NCBI GenBank assembly: GCA_964016885.1
Contig: OZ024743.1
Span: forward strand, 15,055,709 to 15,119,708
Direction: 5' to 3'
Origin: Eledone cirrhosa
Taxonomy: Eukaryota > Mollusca > Cephalopoda > Octopoda > Eledonidae
Length of the DNA: 64,000 nt
Every line of letters starts with the position of its first letter. Within the stretch, counting starts at the first letter, position 1. The notes below the pieces were generated by a model. The model worked only from the letters and a program-made list of their open reading frames with translations, did no database searches and was not told the DNA's origin. Below are positions 50,857 through 64,000 of the stretch, piece by piece. A program made the translations under genes and the position numbers.

Positions 50857-51011
50857 GGTGTTCCAGAATCCCACGTTTTACACAAAAGTGTTTCTTTCTT
50901 AGCTCCCTATGCATTTTCTGATGCCATTTTGTATACTATCAATTTATAATATAATTTTGATTATTTCAGACTAATGTAAGTCTTGCATAATAGTTACAAA
51001 TTGGCAGAATA
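50557..51011. other. Unassigned DNA with GA-rich and (TA)n runs
   Basis: A GA-rich stretch at 50680-50760 is followed by GT and a TA array at 50803-50852. No gene. Confidence 0.6.
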
Positions 51012-53339
51012 ATGGCGGAAACCAGTGGGCCTAGTTGTAGCTACTTGCCCCGTTGTGATGATCGAGAAATATGGCTCCTGGGGCAATAAGTTGCATCCTT
51101 TTTACCAAACAAATTACCAACAAAGGGGGATGTTCTAAGATATTTCTTCTACCTGAAAGATGGTCCTATGAAACACGAAAAGCATGTGAGCTTCTATGGT
51201 GCTATTGCGGATAGGCTTGTGATGGAAGTAGTTAGTCAGTGGGAAAAAGCTGGTGTGGCGACTCAACAGAAAGACAAAGTGAAACTGAAAATTATGAAGA
51301 TGTACAGTGAATACAGAAATTTACAAAAGACAAAGGTTCTAAGTCAAACAAAGAAACGGAAGCACTATTTATTTCTGAATTGGATTCGTATTTCTACATT
51401 GCACATACTGATGCTGAAAAGACAATTTTGAAAGACCGTCTTCGTAATAATGAACAGAAAATGGAAGATGCTACATTTCTCGAAGCCCTGCGTTGCCAGA
51501 AAAAGTACCTCTCGGTGCTGAATGAAGACAAGGGTTACCAGAAAAAGGTATCTTGAAAGTTTAAGCGTGATAAGGTTTCTGTGGCTCGATGCCATAAATG
51601 CTGTTCTCTGGCCCAGTGTAGAAAGCGTTTGTCAGGATATGTAGCAGCAGAACTCCCGGGTAATGAACTGAGTGATTCAAGTTCAACCAATGATTAAACT
51701 GAAGATGAACAGGATCCGGAATTTCAGGCCTTAAACCCACTTAGAGACAGCTCAAAGTTAAACAAAAAAACGAAAAATCCAGCTAGAACTCCTAAAGAAT
51801 ATATTTCAAAGTCCAAATATTTCTCTAATGGCTGATCGTTCAAACCTGACACTGGGCCAGAGAACAGCATTTATGGCATCGATTATTTTTGAGGGTGGGA
51901 CTGACATAGAGGCCATAACTCTCTCCTAGAATAGTAGCAGATGTGCAGCTAAGAAGATCAGAACTGTGGGGCTGAACACATAATGGAACAATTTGCTGTA
52001 CCAGACTTTGTTACCTTGCATTGGGATGGCAAAATAATTCCTGGTGACCACGAGAGGCTAGGTGTGCTAGTTGCTGGAACTCTGGACTTCAGAGAAGGTA
52101 AACTCCTCGGGGTTCCCATAATTCCTGTTGGCACTGGAACCACCCAAGCCAAAGTATCATTTGATCTTGTTAAAGATTGGAATGTTGATGGGTCTGTGGT
52201 GGGCTTGGTCTTCGACACAACTACTGCGAATTCTGGATGGAAAAGTGGTCCCTGCGTGAAAACTAGGAAGAGATGTTCAACACAAAAGGTCTTTTATTTT
52301 GCTTGTCGGCACCATGTCAGGGAGCGTATCTTGTGTGCAACAACTATTCGGAATGTCCAGTCCAGACACCCCAGAGTTTAACGAGTTCACAAAAGATTGG
52401 TTGTCACTCACGGAAAAGACCAACTTTAAAACATTGAACATTTGTCGACCGGAGACTCAAGCGTCTGTGTTCTGAGAACATCAAGTTTCTCCAAAATTTG
52501 CTGACATCCGACGATGGGAAAATGAGTTCTCCTCCACGGGACGAATACCAAGAATGTGCCGAGTTGATGCCGATCTTGCTTTTTGTCATCCCTCCACGTG
52601 GAATTCATTGGATGCTGCCTGGTGAACATCATAATGCTCGTTGGGTGTCCACACTCATCTATAGTGCAAAGATGTATGCATTTGGTGAGCGACTCAATTA
52701 CGATCAGCTAAAATGGAAAAGTTGCGCCGGATCTGTATGTTCAATGCTCTGTTCTACGTGCGATACTGGCTAACAGCAGTCAAGTGTGCTGATGCCACTT
52801 CCAATGATTTTCAATTCTACGTGGAGGTGACACAGTACAGTAAGGTTGACAGAGATCTCTCGCAGGCAGCCAATACTGCTCTGAGCAGGAATATTTGGTA
52901 CCTGACGGAGGAAGCCATTCCACTAGTGCTGTTTTCAAGTTGGGTCCAAGAGTCTGAGAAGAAACAAATAGCCCAATGTCTTATCAAAACGAAAACGTAT
53001 GGGCCTCTCGACCGTGGTGCTCCAGTATTTCCCAAGTTGAAGTCATCCACGAAGCTGCCTCATCTAGTTGGGAAGAAATCAAGGCTTCTGTTCGATCTCC
53101 TTGGTCTCGACGATACTTGGCTTGAGCTGTCTCCTGCAGCTTGGTCATCATAATCGTCTTATCAAAATGCCTGTACTGTTGTTCACAATATCAAGGAAGT
53201 CAACGATCTGGCGGAGAGATAAGTCAAGTTGATAACTGATTTTGTTGCCATCACCAAGAATGAGGAGGAGAAGCAGTGTGTTCTTCAAGTAGTCGAAGCT
53301 CATCGTCGCAAAGTACCGAATTTCAAGACGAGACTCTAA
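51012..53339 (+). pseudogene. Decayed DDE-like DNA transposase, unassigned family
   Basis: A discontinuous frame starts at ATG 51012 (MAETSGPSCSYLP) and ends in TAA at 53337. Conserved-looking blocks are KGDVLRYFFYLKDG, then TLGQRTAFMASIIFEGG, FVTLHWDGKIIPG near 52010, VFDTTTANSG near 52210, YFACRHHVRERIL near 52300 and IWYLTEEAIPLVLF near 52895. Asp in WDGK and FDTT are plausible catalytic acids. The arrangement resembles an uncharacterised transposase family seen in cnidarian and other invertebrate genomes; hAT-like is possible but not shown. Internal stops (for example near 51087 and 51695) and frameshifts indicate a pseudogene. Terminal inverted repeats were not found. Confidence 0.65.
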
Positions 53340-53648
53340 AAAAATATGACAGGAGTTAACTTAACTGAAGTTGTTTCTTCCTTGTACGCCTTTATATTTA
53401 AAGCTGGTCTACTAAATATAATGGATTAATAAAGTAGACAATTATTGTATGGTCATATTTTGTTTCACATTTTCATGATTTCATGCAACATAATCACACT
53501 TTCCACTATAATAACCATGATATAGGCAAAACTCAAAATAATTGATTTCATACAAAATATATTTTATTTTACCAAATGGGGGCATTTATAATGGGAAAAT
53601 ACACAGGGAGCGATAGTATTGTGACCTTGCTTTTTATGGCACACTATA

Positions 53649-53732
<84 letters not shown>

Positions 53733-53744
53733 ATATAGGTAGTG
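53340..53744. other. 3' flank of the transposase relic and (TA)n/(GT)n array
   Basis: AATAAAG near 53427 resembles a polyadenylation signal, but no poly(A) tract follows. A TA array at about 53655-53706 and a GT run to 53731 precede the MITE-like element. Confidence 0.55.
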
Positions 53745-54155
53745 GAATTTCGTATTTCTAAAGATATAGTGTATATTTATAAATAATCATTATGAAAGCC
53801 GTGGCTATGCAAAAACCCCAGTGGCTATCAGCACCTGGAGGTCTCCAACAGAAGCAAGTGGGACAGTCGTTGATGCTCAGTTCGAACTGAACTGGTTCTC
53901 GTCAGGACGATCCCTCCCGCTCTTGCAACCAACTGCTCGACTTTGAAATCAGGTGAGGGTGTATAGTTTTCTCGTCTGTGTAAATGAGGTGATTAATTTC
54001 ATTTGCATTTGAAGTTGTACAAGCTTCGATGATTGCATCCTTTGCTTCTGCTGGACAGCACCAGGTGGCGACAACTGCTGTTATTTATGCATAGCTACAG
54101 CTTTCTAAATGTATATTTATAAACATACCGTATTTCCTTAGAAATACGAAATTTC
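53745..54155. mobile_element. MITE-like element, ~410 bp, 16-17 bp inverted ends
   Basis: GAATTTCGTATTTCTAA at 53745-53761 matches TTAGAAATACGAAATTTC at 54138-54155 in reverse complement with one extra T. The inner flanks also share GTATATTTATAAA. No ORF or transposase was seen inside. A MITE is the simplest reading. No clear target duplication was identified. Confidence 0.65.
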
Positions 54156-55725
<1,570 letters not shown>

Positions 55726-55830
55726 TAAGTTGGAATAGAATGAAACGAAATTTCATTTCTCACTCTTAAATGTAAGTATGTATGTATACGTACATACATA
55801 TATGTATACAGACGTACAGTAGCATGTATA
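55726..55830 (-). repeat. Partial copy of the 464-bp repeat, reverse orientation
   Basis: GGAATAGAATGAAACGAAAT and the following TACGTACATACATATATGTA and ACGTACAGTAGCATG are the reverse complement of 14330-14440. It lies immediately left of PLE fragment B5, supporting a physical link to lineage B. Confidence 0.8.
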
Positions 55831-55848
55831 TTTATATATATATATATA

Positions 55849-56976
55849 TGGATGTCACACTCAATTTAAACTCTGGTTTGATTAAACCGTTTCATAAATT
55901 GAATGAAAATCTCAAATACGTAAATGTTGGGTCTAACCACCCCATCTCTATAATTAAATCTATCCCTAAAAATATTTCACTTAGAATCTCGGGTCTATCT
56001 TCTAACATACAAGTATTTAAGGAACACGCCGAGTACTACGATAACGCCCTTAGTAAAGCAGGCTACCTCAACAAAATAGAGTACATAGATGGGAACAAAA
56101 CACCCAAAATAAATCCCACATAGGTAGATATAATAACACAACACCAAACCACACTTACTACCATAGTATGCACACCAGTAAACCAACAAACAAAATTAAT
56201 AGAAAGCGATGCAAAGAGTACTTATGGTATAACCCCGAATACAATAGTTCCATTAGTACAAATTTACCAGTACTCTTCTTTAAAATAATTAAAAGACATT
56301 TTCCCACATCACACAAATACCACAAAATCCTAAACCCTACCACTATAAGACTGTCATACTCTACAGCGTTAAACCTTGAACAACACATAAAAAAGATCAA
56401 TACTAGAAGGTTAAACGAAAACACTAAGAACTTAAGTACAAAGAACACAAAAAAAACAGTAGACAATACACTACAGAACATAAATAAACCACACCTAAGT
56501 TCGTCCGCAATACTACTCCAGAGAAAACCCAACGTACACAACTGTAACTGCACCTATCCTGACAACTGCCCCCTCGGCAATAACTGCCTGGAAAAAAATA
56601 TTATTTATAAGTGTACCATTAAATCCGGAGGCAACGAGTGGTATTACGTGGGATCAACGGCAACATCGTTTAAATCTCGATTGTATAGGCATTCTTACTC
56701 AATAAAACACCAGAGCCAAAGAAATGTAACAACTTTAGCAGAAAAAGCTTGGACGCTCAGGGATAGCGATCAAAAGTTTACCCTAAAATGGGAGAAATTA
56801 GCTAAAACCCAAAGCTTTTCCAGGAGCCAAAATTTCTGCAAATTGTGTAATCTTGAGATTTATTACATAATCACACACAAGAAGAAACTGCTGAATAACA
56901 GAATTGAACGAACATTATTCTGCCGTCACAGAACTAAAACCCTTTTTTCCCACTACAACGCGAATATTACATAAAA
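55849..56976 (+). pseudogene. PLE lineage B fragment B5: RT end, linker, Cys cluster, GIY-YIG
   Basis: The frame starts abruptly at MDVTLNLNSGLIKPFH after (TA)n, homologous to FLDVTFNLNTG of B3, so it is 5'-truncated before the RT core. The first part (KYVNVGSNHP, EYYDNALSKAGYLNKIEYI) ends at a TAG near 56120. A second frame begins near 56168 (KEYLWYNPEYN, LFFKIIKRHFP, TIRLSYSTALN) and runs uninterrupted to 56974 with HNCNCTYPDNC, CPLGNNCLEKN, IIYKCTI and YYVGSTATSFKSRLYRH of GIY-YIG, then NFCKLCNLEIYYII. The endonuclease half is the best-preserved lineage-B domain in the window; the frameshift separates it from RT remnants. Confidence 0.85.
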
Positions 56977-58184
<1,208 letters not shown>

Positions 58185-58194
58185 CAGGTACACA

Positions 58195-58585
58195 TAAATA
58201 TATGTACGTATCAGTTTAGCAGACGTTTATTATAACGGTCGCTTTGTCCGTTTGTAAACAAACTGACAGCCTGATTTATGCCGTACGGTGTTAAGGCAAC
58301 CACGTCACCTTTTTGTTCAACACTGACACAGGAACGATGTACTAGTTTCAAACTTGTTAGCTATCGTCATCACCGTATACCCTTCTGCCAGATGGTTGAA
58401 CGTTCGAAAGTATATACTTTCCTTAGGAAAATTAACGGCTGAGCAGCCTAATTTGCATATCGAGTGAGTTCAGTCGGCCAGGCGTACCGAAAACGATAAG
58501 GTGTAATAGAATGAAACGAAATTTCATTTCTCACTAAGTAAGTGCCGTACTAAGAGTGAGAAATGAAATTTCGTTTCATTCTATT

Positions 58586-58590
<5 letters not shown>
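58195..58590 (-). repeat. 464-bp repeat, third copy, with a terminal hairpin
   Basis: Positions 58195-58500 are the reverse complement of the head of units 1 and 2. The preceding unit end occurs in the same orientation at 58503-58535, keeping the tandem junction CTTATCGTTTTCGG. A 33-bp inverted repeat (58503-58535 with 58555-58587) follows. The repeat is interrupted and not full-length. Confidence 0.83.
58334..58376 (-). ncRNA. Degenerate hammerhead-like core in third 464-bp repeat copy
   Basis: On the minus strand the CTGACGA box reads ATGACGA (58370-58364), losing C3, while GAAA (58349-58346) and helix I (ACGGTG with CATCGT) remain. It is likely inactive. Confidence 0.3.
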
Positions 58591-58639
<49 letters not shown>

Positions 58640-59120
58640 CAAGTGGAAGCTTAGTAAAATCGAAGCTTTGTCTGTGGCGAAGCAAAGCCGACCTACAATA
58701 AGCATATGTTAGCAAAGCCCTCAATAAGGGTAGGTCCTTAGACTAATAACATACGTTTAAATAGCTTGACAAGTTGAACATTGCGGTAGGCAAAATCCAA
58801 CTATACATTAACAAAGTAACGAAAGAACTAACAGGTTAAAATACAGACCTGGACAAATCAAACGATATGCGTCTGAGATTTGTCCATGAATCGGAAATCA
58901 TTTATCCAACTCACGTAATGCGCAAGCTTGTGGTATTCCATGATCGAACAGAGGATTAATTTCATCAACATGGATTCAATTCTGCCTCAAACTGGTGTGA
59001 GCAAACTAAGTGCGACCGCTACTGATGGCAGCTTTCGAACACTTCGTTGTCACGTGTTATTTCCAGCAAGGGTAGCAACCTCCGAATTTTTTTGCGGGTA
59101 AATTCAAAGTGTTAACAAGG
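58591..59120. other. Unassigned DNA
   Basis: No gene recognised. Mixed composition, with higher GC than the flanking TA arrays at 58591-58632 and 59121-59229. Confidence 0.5.
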
Positions 59121-59229
<109 letters not shown>

Positions 59230-60415
59230 AGTATATTCATATATCAGTGAGTGTGTTTATGGAAATCTTCATTTCTAAGTATACATACAAACATTTAATT
59301 ATACAACGAGAAGTGGCATCGAAAAGTGACATAATTATGAGATTAACATTTTATAAATCAACAATTTTAGAAATGTGTTGCTGAAGTCTCTAACTTTGTA
59401 TTCCCCCTACAGTGAAGAGAAATACGTGACAAATTTACTGATACAAATTATTGTTGCTTTATAAATTCCAATGTAAATTAGCTTAGCTATAATATTTTAT
59501 TATATTTTCTAAGAACGAAGCAATCAACCGAGAGATGGTGCTTTCAATAAGAAGACCGAATATTCCGATATTTTGAGATGTTAATCGACTCTCCCATTCC
59601 TCAAGCCTGTTGGTTTAAGTTGTTTGACGTATAATTTGTTGAAATAATATTGTTACGAACTGCTAATAGACTGCCATATATTTTTCACAGATAATATGAC
59701 CTCATAATAATTGGGCCTTTGGCTAATATTTGGAATTAATTTATTTTAATTATCACACTTACAGACGTTTAAAAACATGTAGGCAACACGCCTCTCTTCA
59801 TCCGCTGGCTCGTGACTTGCATTCAAGTCTAAAGGTCGAAAATAATATTCTCTCCACCCCGACCCCACCACTATTACCGACACCAATACAGACACCACCA
59901 CGACGATCATCACCAGTAGCACTAACAAATACAACAATAGAAGTAGCAACAATTACAGTAAAGCTCAGACAAAAAACAATGATAAAATGTATATAATAAA
60001 CAAATGTTAAAATGAATATGCCTCATTGCACGAAACCAACACTGCCACCACCATCATCCTGCCCAGAGAAAAACAAAAATTAATTATAATGCTAAACAAC
60101 CACAGCACTACTATCATTTCACCACCACAACAACAACAATAAATATGAACAGCAATGATAGAAGAAGCAACAACAACAACATTATGAGTAACAACAAAAA
60201 CACCAACAGCAAGATAATAAACGCAGAACTGTCAACAACGTGGTGGCAAAGCAGAATGTGCCCCGCCCCCTACAATACAACATCAACTTATGACTCAAAA
60301 TCAGCTGCTACTTCCTCATGGGGTAACTAGAGATATACAAACAATAACTGTCAACGAAAATGAAATAAGGGAAGCTAAGATACGCTAAAGATGAGGGCTA
60401 ACAGAATCAGCCTCA
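59230..60415. other. Unassigned DNA, A/C-rich from 59850
   Basis: The stretch from about 59850 has many ACC, ACA and CAA triplets on the plus strand. No gene recognised. ORFs over it are composition artefacts. Confidence 0.5.
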
Positions 60416-60419
60416 CGCT

Positions 60420-61130
60420 TCCACCCGAGGTTCTGGAAAACGCACAACGTTTTCCCATAACATACCATCGCTGTTAGTGAAGTCAAGCTGTGTTGAGCAC
60501 GCACCTGAGTTGCAGGTCGAAAAGGCAAAACTTGGCTGAGAATTTGGGATGGGGGACTTACTTTTCAAATCAACAGATGAAGGCAGGTGATTCTCCCTAA
60601 CACAAGTGAAGAGAGAAAAGAGAACTCTACCACCAACGTTTTGTATAAGTAAAGATTAGTAAAGAAACCATGGTCCAGCTGCCACCCATAATAGCTATAT
60701 CCTGACTAGTGGCATCTGTTATCAGGGAGGTTGAGGATAGCACAGAATTGAGGATAAAAAGAATTTAAAATGATCAGGATCATAGATAGAAAAACTAAAA
60801 ATAAAATCAAGAAAATATTGAGGCCATCCTAAACGTAATAGACCCACGATCGCATGCCCGTAGAAGAGAAAATGCCAAAGTGCCATACGTGTAGGGTAAA
60901 AAGCACAACTGAAGGATTTCTTCCCTCAACAGTCAACGAAGCAAACGAGACCCCACTCATGCCTAAGCCAAATACTATAAAAGCAGTAGTACATCATACC
61001 TCAGCGTCAAGATATAAACATCTACAGTTGCAGAAACTTCAGCAGCATCTGCCACGCAACACGTACAACAACCCTGCGAGTGGAACACATGTCCCCACTC
61101 AAGTTACTATACTCGGATATGCACTGTAGA
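60420..61130 (+). pseudogene. LINE ORF1-like relic with degenerate zinc knuckle
   Basis: LTLPPEVLENAQRFPITYHRC near 60420 and TYFSNQQMKAGDSP in another frame resemble LINE ORF1 segments. KMPKCHTCRVKSTTEGFLP near 60870-60935 fits a CCHC knuckle (CxxCxxxG...) that has lost its later His/Cys. Several stops and frameshifts separate these pieces. The call is tentative and depends on adjacency to the endonuclease. Confidence 0.4.
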
Positions 61131-61770
61131 TAAGGTGGGTGGGAGTGGCACACGGTTAATAAAAACGAAAAAATTTAAAAAATAAGATATTCGCCCACAA
61201 AAACAAAACTCTAAAAAGCGCATCACAATCGTAGGACAAACAAAAACAATCACCTTAGTATGATTCAATACACAATAATAAACATTACAACCACCAACAA
61301 CAACACCACCAACCCCACCTCCAACAACAATATGACTAAAACAATCAAACCCTCATCTGCAACAACAAATACAACACACATAACACCCTCTCCCATTCAA
61401 AAAAATACAAACTCCCCAAATAAAAAAGCTTTAAATAGAAACAAACAGGACGTTTTGCACTATTTGAAACACCACTACAGTTTCAGAAACGTAATACATC
61501 ACCGCTAAAAAGATTGCATTACCAACATCCATACAAATCATACATATTACATAGGAAACATTAAATTAATAGACAAATTTCCCAATGCAATTGAGGACTT
61601 GATAGGCACGTTATCCAAACGAATATACTTCGACAATCTTGTGCAGGTGCCCTCAACTGGCTGCGAGAGGGACCATTACATTTTTTTATCGAACAGTGTC
61701 AGTAAACCTTTCATAATTTCCCTACACTTTATCTAACACAGCCTTACTCAGAATTGACAGTATAAATAAA
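61131..61770. other. A/C-rich DNA within the LINE relic
   Basis: The stretch is rich in ACA/ACC. In-frame YIGNIKLIDKFPNAIEDLIG (near 61545-61605) might be LINE-derived, but no specific domain could be named. Confidence 0.4.
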
Positions 61771-61773
61771 TGC

Positions 61774-62520
61774 ATGTTACCGGCTCATCAACCTCAGATC
61801 AGTAAACTTATATGTGGTGGCCATCAGCCTTTCAGAATTTCCGAGGTACGAGCTTTTGCACCCACTTTCTGTGGCTACGAGGGGAATGCATCTGCAAGCC
61901 ATCCGGTATCGGGAGGTGGAGACATTGCGTTCTTTCGGAAAGGCTCGGATCTCACGATACAGACCATCTGTTTATATTTAGAAGGTAAGTTGATGCTGCT
62001 GGACGTGACCAGCAGCAACAGCTATGCTTTTATGCTACTAGCTACTTAAACCTCGACAGGGTCAAGATGACCTGATTTCTTCAGACGTGTTGAGAACATT
62101 CTTGGAACGTTCCGCTCTTTAGTGATACTGGCCGACTGGAACAGTATCTTGGATGCACGCCGGGACTGTGTGGGGTTAGCAGGTAGAGATGGAGGGTGTG
62201 AAAGCCTTGTTACATACTCAGACACTTCCAAATGTCTGACCTGTACCGACTGGATTTCCCGATTGTGCCAATGTAGACTTAGATAAACCAGATCGTGTCA
62301 TCCAGATCGTACTTACAATGAAAATGATGTAGGGAGATCGATAAGTCTAATTTAAGTTGCCCACAATTCAAAGTAGTCGCGTATAGAGACCATAAAATTG
62401 TGAACAGTGTGGTCAATCCAGACAGGTTTTATAAACAGGAACATGGTTAGGGGAATCTAAACGCATCATTGCTGGTGCACAAAATCTAGAAAGAGCGGAT
62501 TAGTAAATTAGTTAAGCGAG
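61774..62520 (+). pseudogene. LINE endonuclease (APE-type) relic
   Basis: MLPAHQPQISKLICGG begins a frame with GGGDIAFFRKGSDLTIQ and KLMLLDVTSSNSYAFMLL, matching the mid-part of an APE endonuclease. Beyond a stop and frameshift, VILADWNSILDARRDCVG resembles the conserved GDFN-type block, and DHKIVNSVVNPDRFYKQEHG fits the end of such a domain (SDH-type). The Gly-Asp-Phe-Asn block reads ADWN, so activity is not expected. Confidence 0.6.
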
Positions 62521-62639
62521 CGTGACGTGAGAAATCTTCAACAACACATACGTAAGGCTGTAACAATAGAGAAAACAAGAGAAGGGGAGGATCTATTTAG
62601 AAATTTAAAAGAGGGACAAATTAAAGGCATCACAGCCAA

Positions 62640-63700
62640 CGTGCTTGTGGTGTGTTTGGCCCTAGGCCAATTCCTCCTGGGCCGACTTGCAGCTCGGCAA
62701 CTGGAGAGGCATATCAATGCCGTTAAATTACTTGGGTTCGGGTTTGGACCAGACCTCCAGGTGGAAAATAGCTGGGACAAGGTAACGTGCAAGATGGCTT
62801 CACTTACCCAGAAGAGCACCGAGAGCAAGCTGACCGTGAAAGGTCGAGCAGATGTGGGTAATGCGTTCATCACGTCCGTCATCTACTACAGCATAACCGT
62901 CGTGCCAAGCCCTAACCCACGTCTGATTGCAGTGGAACGTTTACTCTTTCGTTTCTTGTGGAGAAATCAGGTTCTATTGGTCAAGCGGTCCATCTGGTGT
63001 CAATACTCGCTACATGCAGGATTGGGTGTGCCGTGGCTGATGAGGCGCGAACATGCACTGAGGCTACCGCATCTCTAACTTTTCCTTGATTGTGAACAGG
63101 TGTGGTCACCGTTGCTAAGACCCGTTTTCACCAGCTCTATTACTTAACAGAGCTGTAGTCCTCGCAAAAGTGAATACCGACAGGGAGCACTCACAGGTCT
63201 CAACCAATGGGGCAACATGAATAGTGGAAATTCGACCTCAGCATTCTATAGAGGGTTAGTGGAGGTTAAGAGCGACAACATCATTAGGGGGACTCTGGAT
63301 GCTGAGGAAATTCAACTAGCCACTGTTTTCTTACGTTCTTTCGGTTCAGAGCCTATGAACAACTTCCAGAAATCCCTGTCTTAACGGTGCCACGACGGGG
63401 CTTTGCGGGTGGAGAGAAAATCAACAGGCATGGAAATGCTGTCATTCGTGTCTTTCTGAAGGCGATACATGGCGACGAAACAGTCATGCATGCACGTGTA
63501 GGACGGATCCTTCTATCAAATAATTCCATTGTGAAAATCGTCCCGCATTTTTCCTTTAGAGAAGGAGAAGCAGTTTTTTTTCTGCCTGTTGGACATGGCG
63601 AAAGATTTTCTGTGGTGGAGGCGTTTGAAATGGTTGGAAATCAGGGTGGAGAGTGAAGCGCTGCCTCCCAAACAATTTGTTGAAAGGTGGGTGTGAGTGG
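62640..63700 (+). pseudogene. LINE post-RT region relic
   Basis: KLLGFGFGPDLQVENSWDKV is the family-conserved block after the RT palm, followed by KGRADVGNAFITSVIYYSITVVP, LERLLFRFLW-like residues (VERLLFRFLWRN), KRSIWCQYSLHAGLGVPWLM and REHALRLPHL. Later AFYRGLVEVKSD (near 63245) belongs to the same C-terminal region. Stops interrupt it. The upstream join with LGRLAARQLERHI places post-RT sequence next to endonuclease-side sequence with no RT core visible. Confidence 0.68.
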
Positions 63701-63860
63701 TGAGCATGGTCCGGGTGAATGGGTTTGCCTTGAGTACAAAACTTTAGATTGGAAGAGAAAAACTGGGTGAGGGCACTTTGTCCTAGCGGACAGGGTTACT
63801 GCGGCCTTTGAGGGATTTCTCCACGAGTGAAGCTTCGAGTCACCTTATCCTTGGGGAATT

Positions 63861-64000
63861 TTGCTGTTTGTTTTTTAAATGTTTATTTACTTTGCGGCTA
63901 TTGTGAATTTTATTTTATACAAAAACCCTTCACTTTGACGTCCTGAACAGTCTTTGATATTTCCTTAATATGATTCCTGTGTGATTAATGCTGAAGTTAT
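63861..64000. other. Unassigned end of window
   Basis: AT-rich sequence with no recognised feature. Confidence 0.5.

Larger units (their letters stand above)
60420..63860 (+). mobile_element. Non-LTR retrotransposon (LINE) relic
   Basis: Three remnant blocks in order suggest one LINE: an ORF1-like part (60420-61130), an endonuclease part (about 61760-62520) and a post-RT part (62640-63700). The RT core with its FADD-type motif was not seen between them, so an internal deletion is likely. The clade was not determined. It could be of a Tx1-like group but this is uncertain. Confidence 0.65.

Noticed and set aside
53870..53915. CTGACGAG on the minus strand as a ribozyme core
   Set aside because: No GAAA occurs at a workable distance.

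Overview
The window looks like gene-poor, repeat-saturated DNA from a cephalopod mollusc, most likely an octopus. The grounds are five copies of a tRNA-derived SINE of the type described from octopus, abundant Penelope-like retroelements (PLEs) of two lineages, and many long (TA)n, (CA)n, (GAA)n and (GTA)n arrays. No host protein-coding gene, rRNA or stand-alone tRNA gene was recognised. The lineage call is inference from repeat content.

Layout. 0-7.5 kb: two head-to-head copies (A1, A2) of a PLE with YLDD reverse transcriptase and C-terminal GIY-YIG endonuclease, forming a large inverted repeat. 7.5-10.1 kb: a full-length but inactivated PLE of a second lineage (B1). 10-17.7 kb: repeat tails, microsatellites, a SINE and a tandem dimer of a 464-bp repeat. 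17.7-29.5 kb: mostly unassigned DNA with fold-backs, PLE fragment B2, a mariner-family transposase relic and hammerhead ribozyme motifs near 21.5 and 27.9 kb. 29.5-32 kb: a SINE and PLE B fragments in a palindrome around a (TA)n core. 35.3-40.3 kb: PLE A3 bounded by inverted terminal repeats. 40-50 kb: microsatellites, SINEs and an unclassified repeat with a 37-bp minisatellite. 50-54 kb: a hammerhead motif, a decayed DDE-like transposase and a MITE-like element. 55.7-58.6 kb: PLE B5 and another 464-bp repeat. 60.4-63.9 kb: a LINE relic lacking its RT core.

How the parts fit. The PLE proteins combine an RT with a GIY-YIG nuclease, a known arrangement for target-primed retrotransposition, and the pseudo-LTRs (pLTRs) of PLEs are known to carry hammerhead ribozymes. 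Four good hammerhead motifs are visible here (two in a palindrome at 21.5 kb, one at 27.9 kb, one at 50.5 kb), plus a degenerate variant in each copy of the 464-bp repeat. The most interesting hypothesis is that the 464-bp tandem repeat is a retrozyme-like, ribozyme-processed circular-RNA element linked to PLE lineage B. Every protein-coding element seen carries a stop, frameshift or truncation, so this segment appears to be an accumulation of mostly dead retroelements. Hammerhead self-cleavage and any present-day mobilisation are untested inferences.
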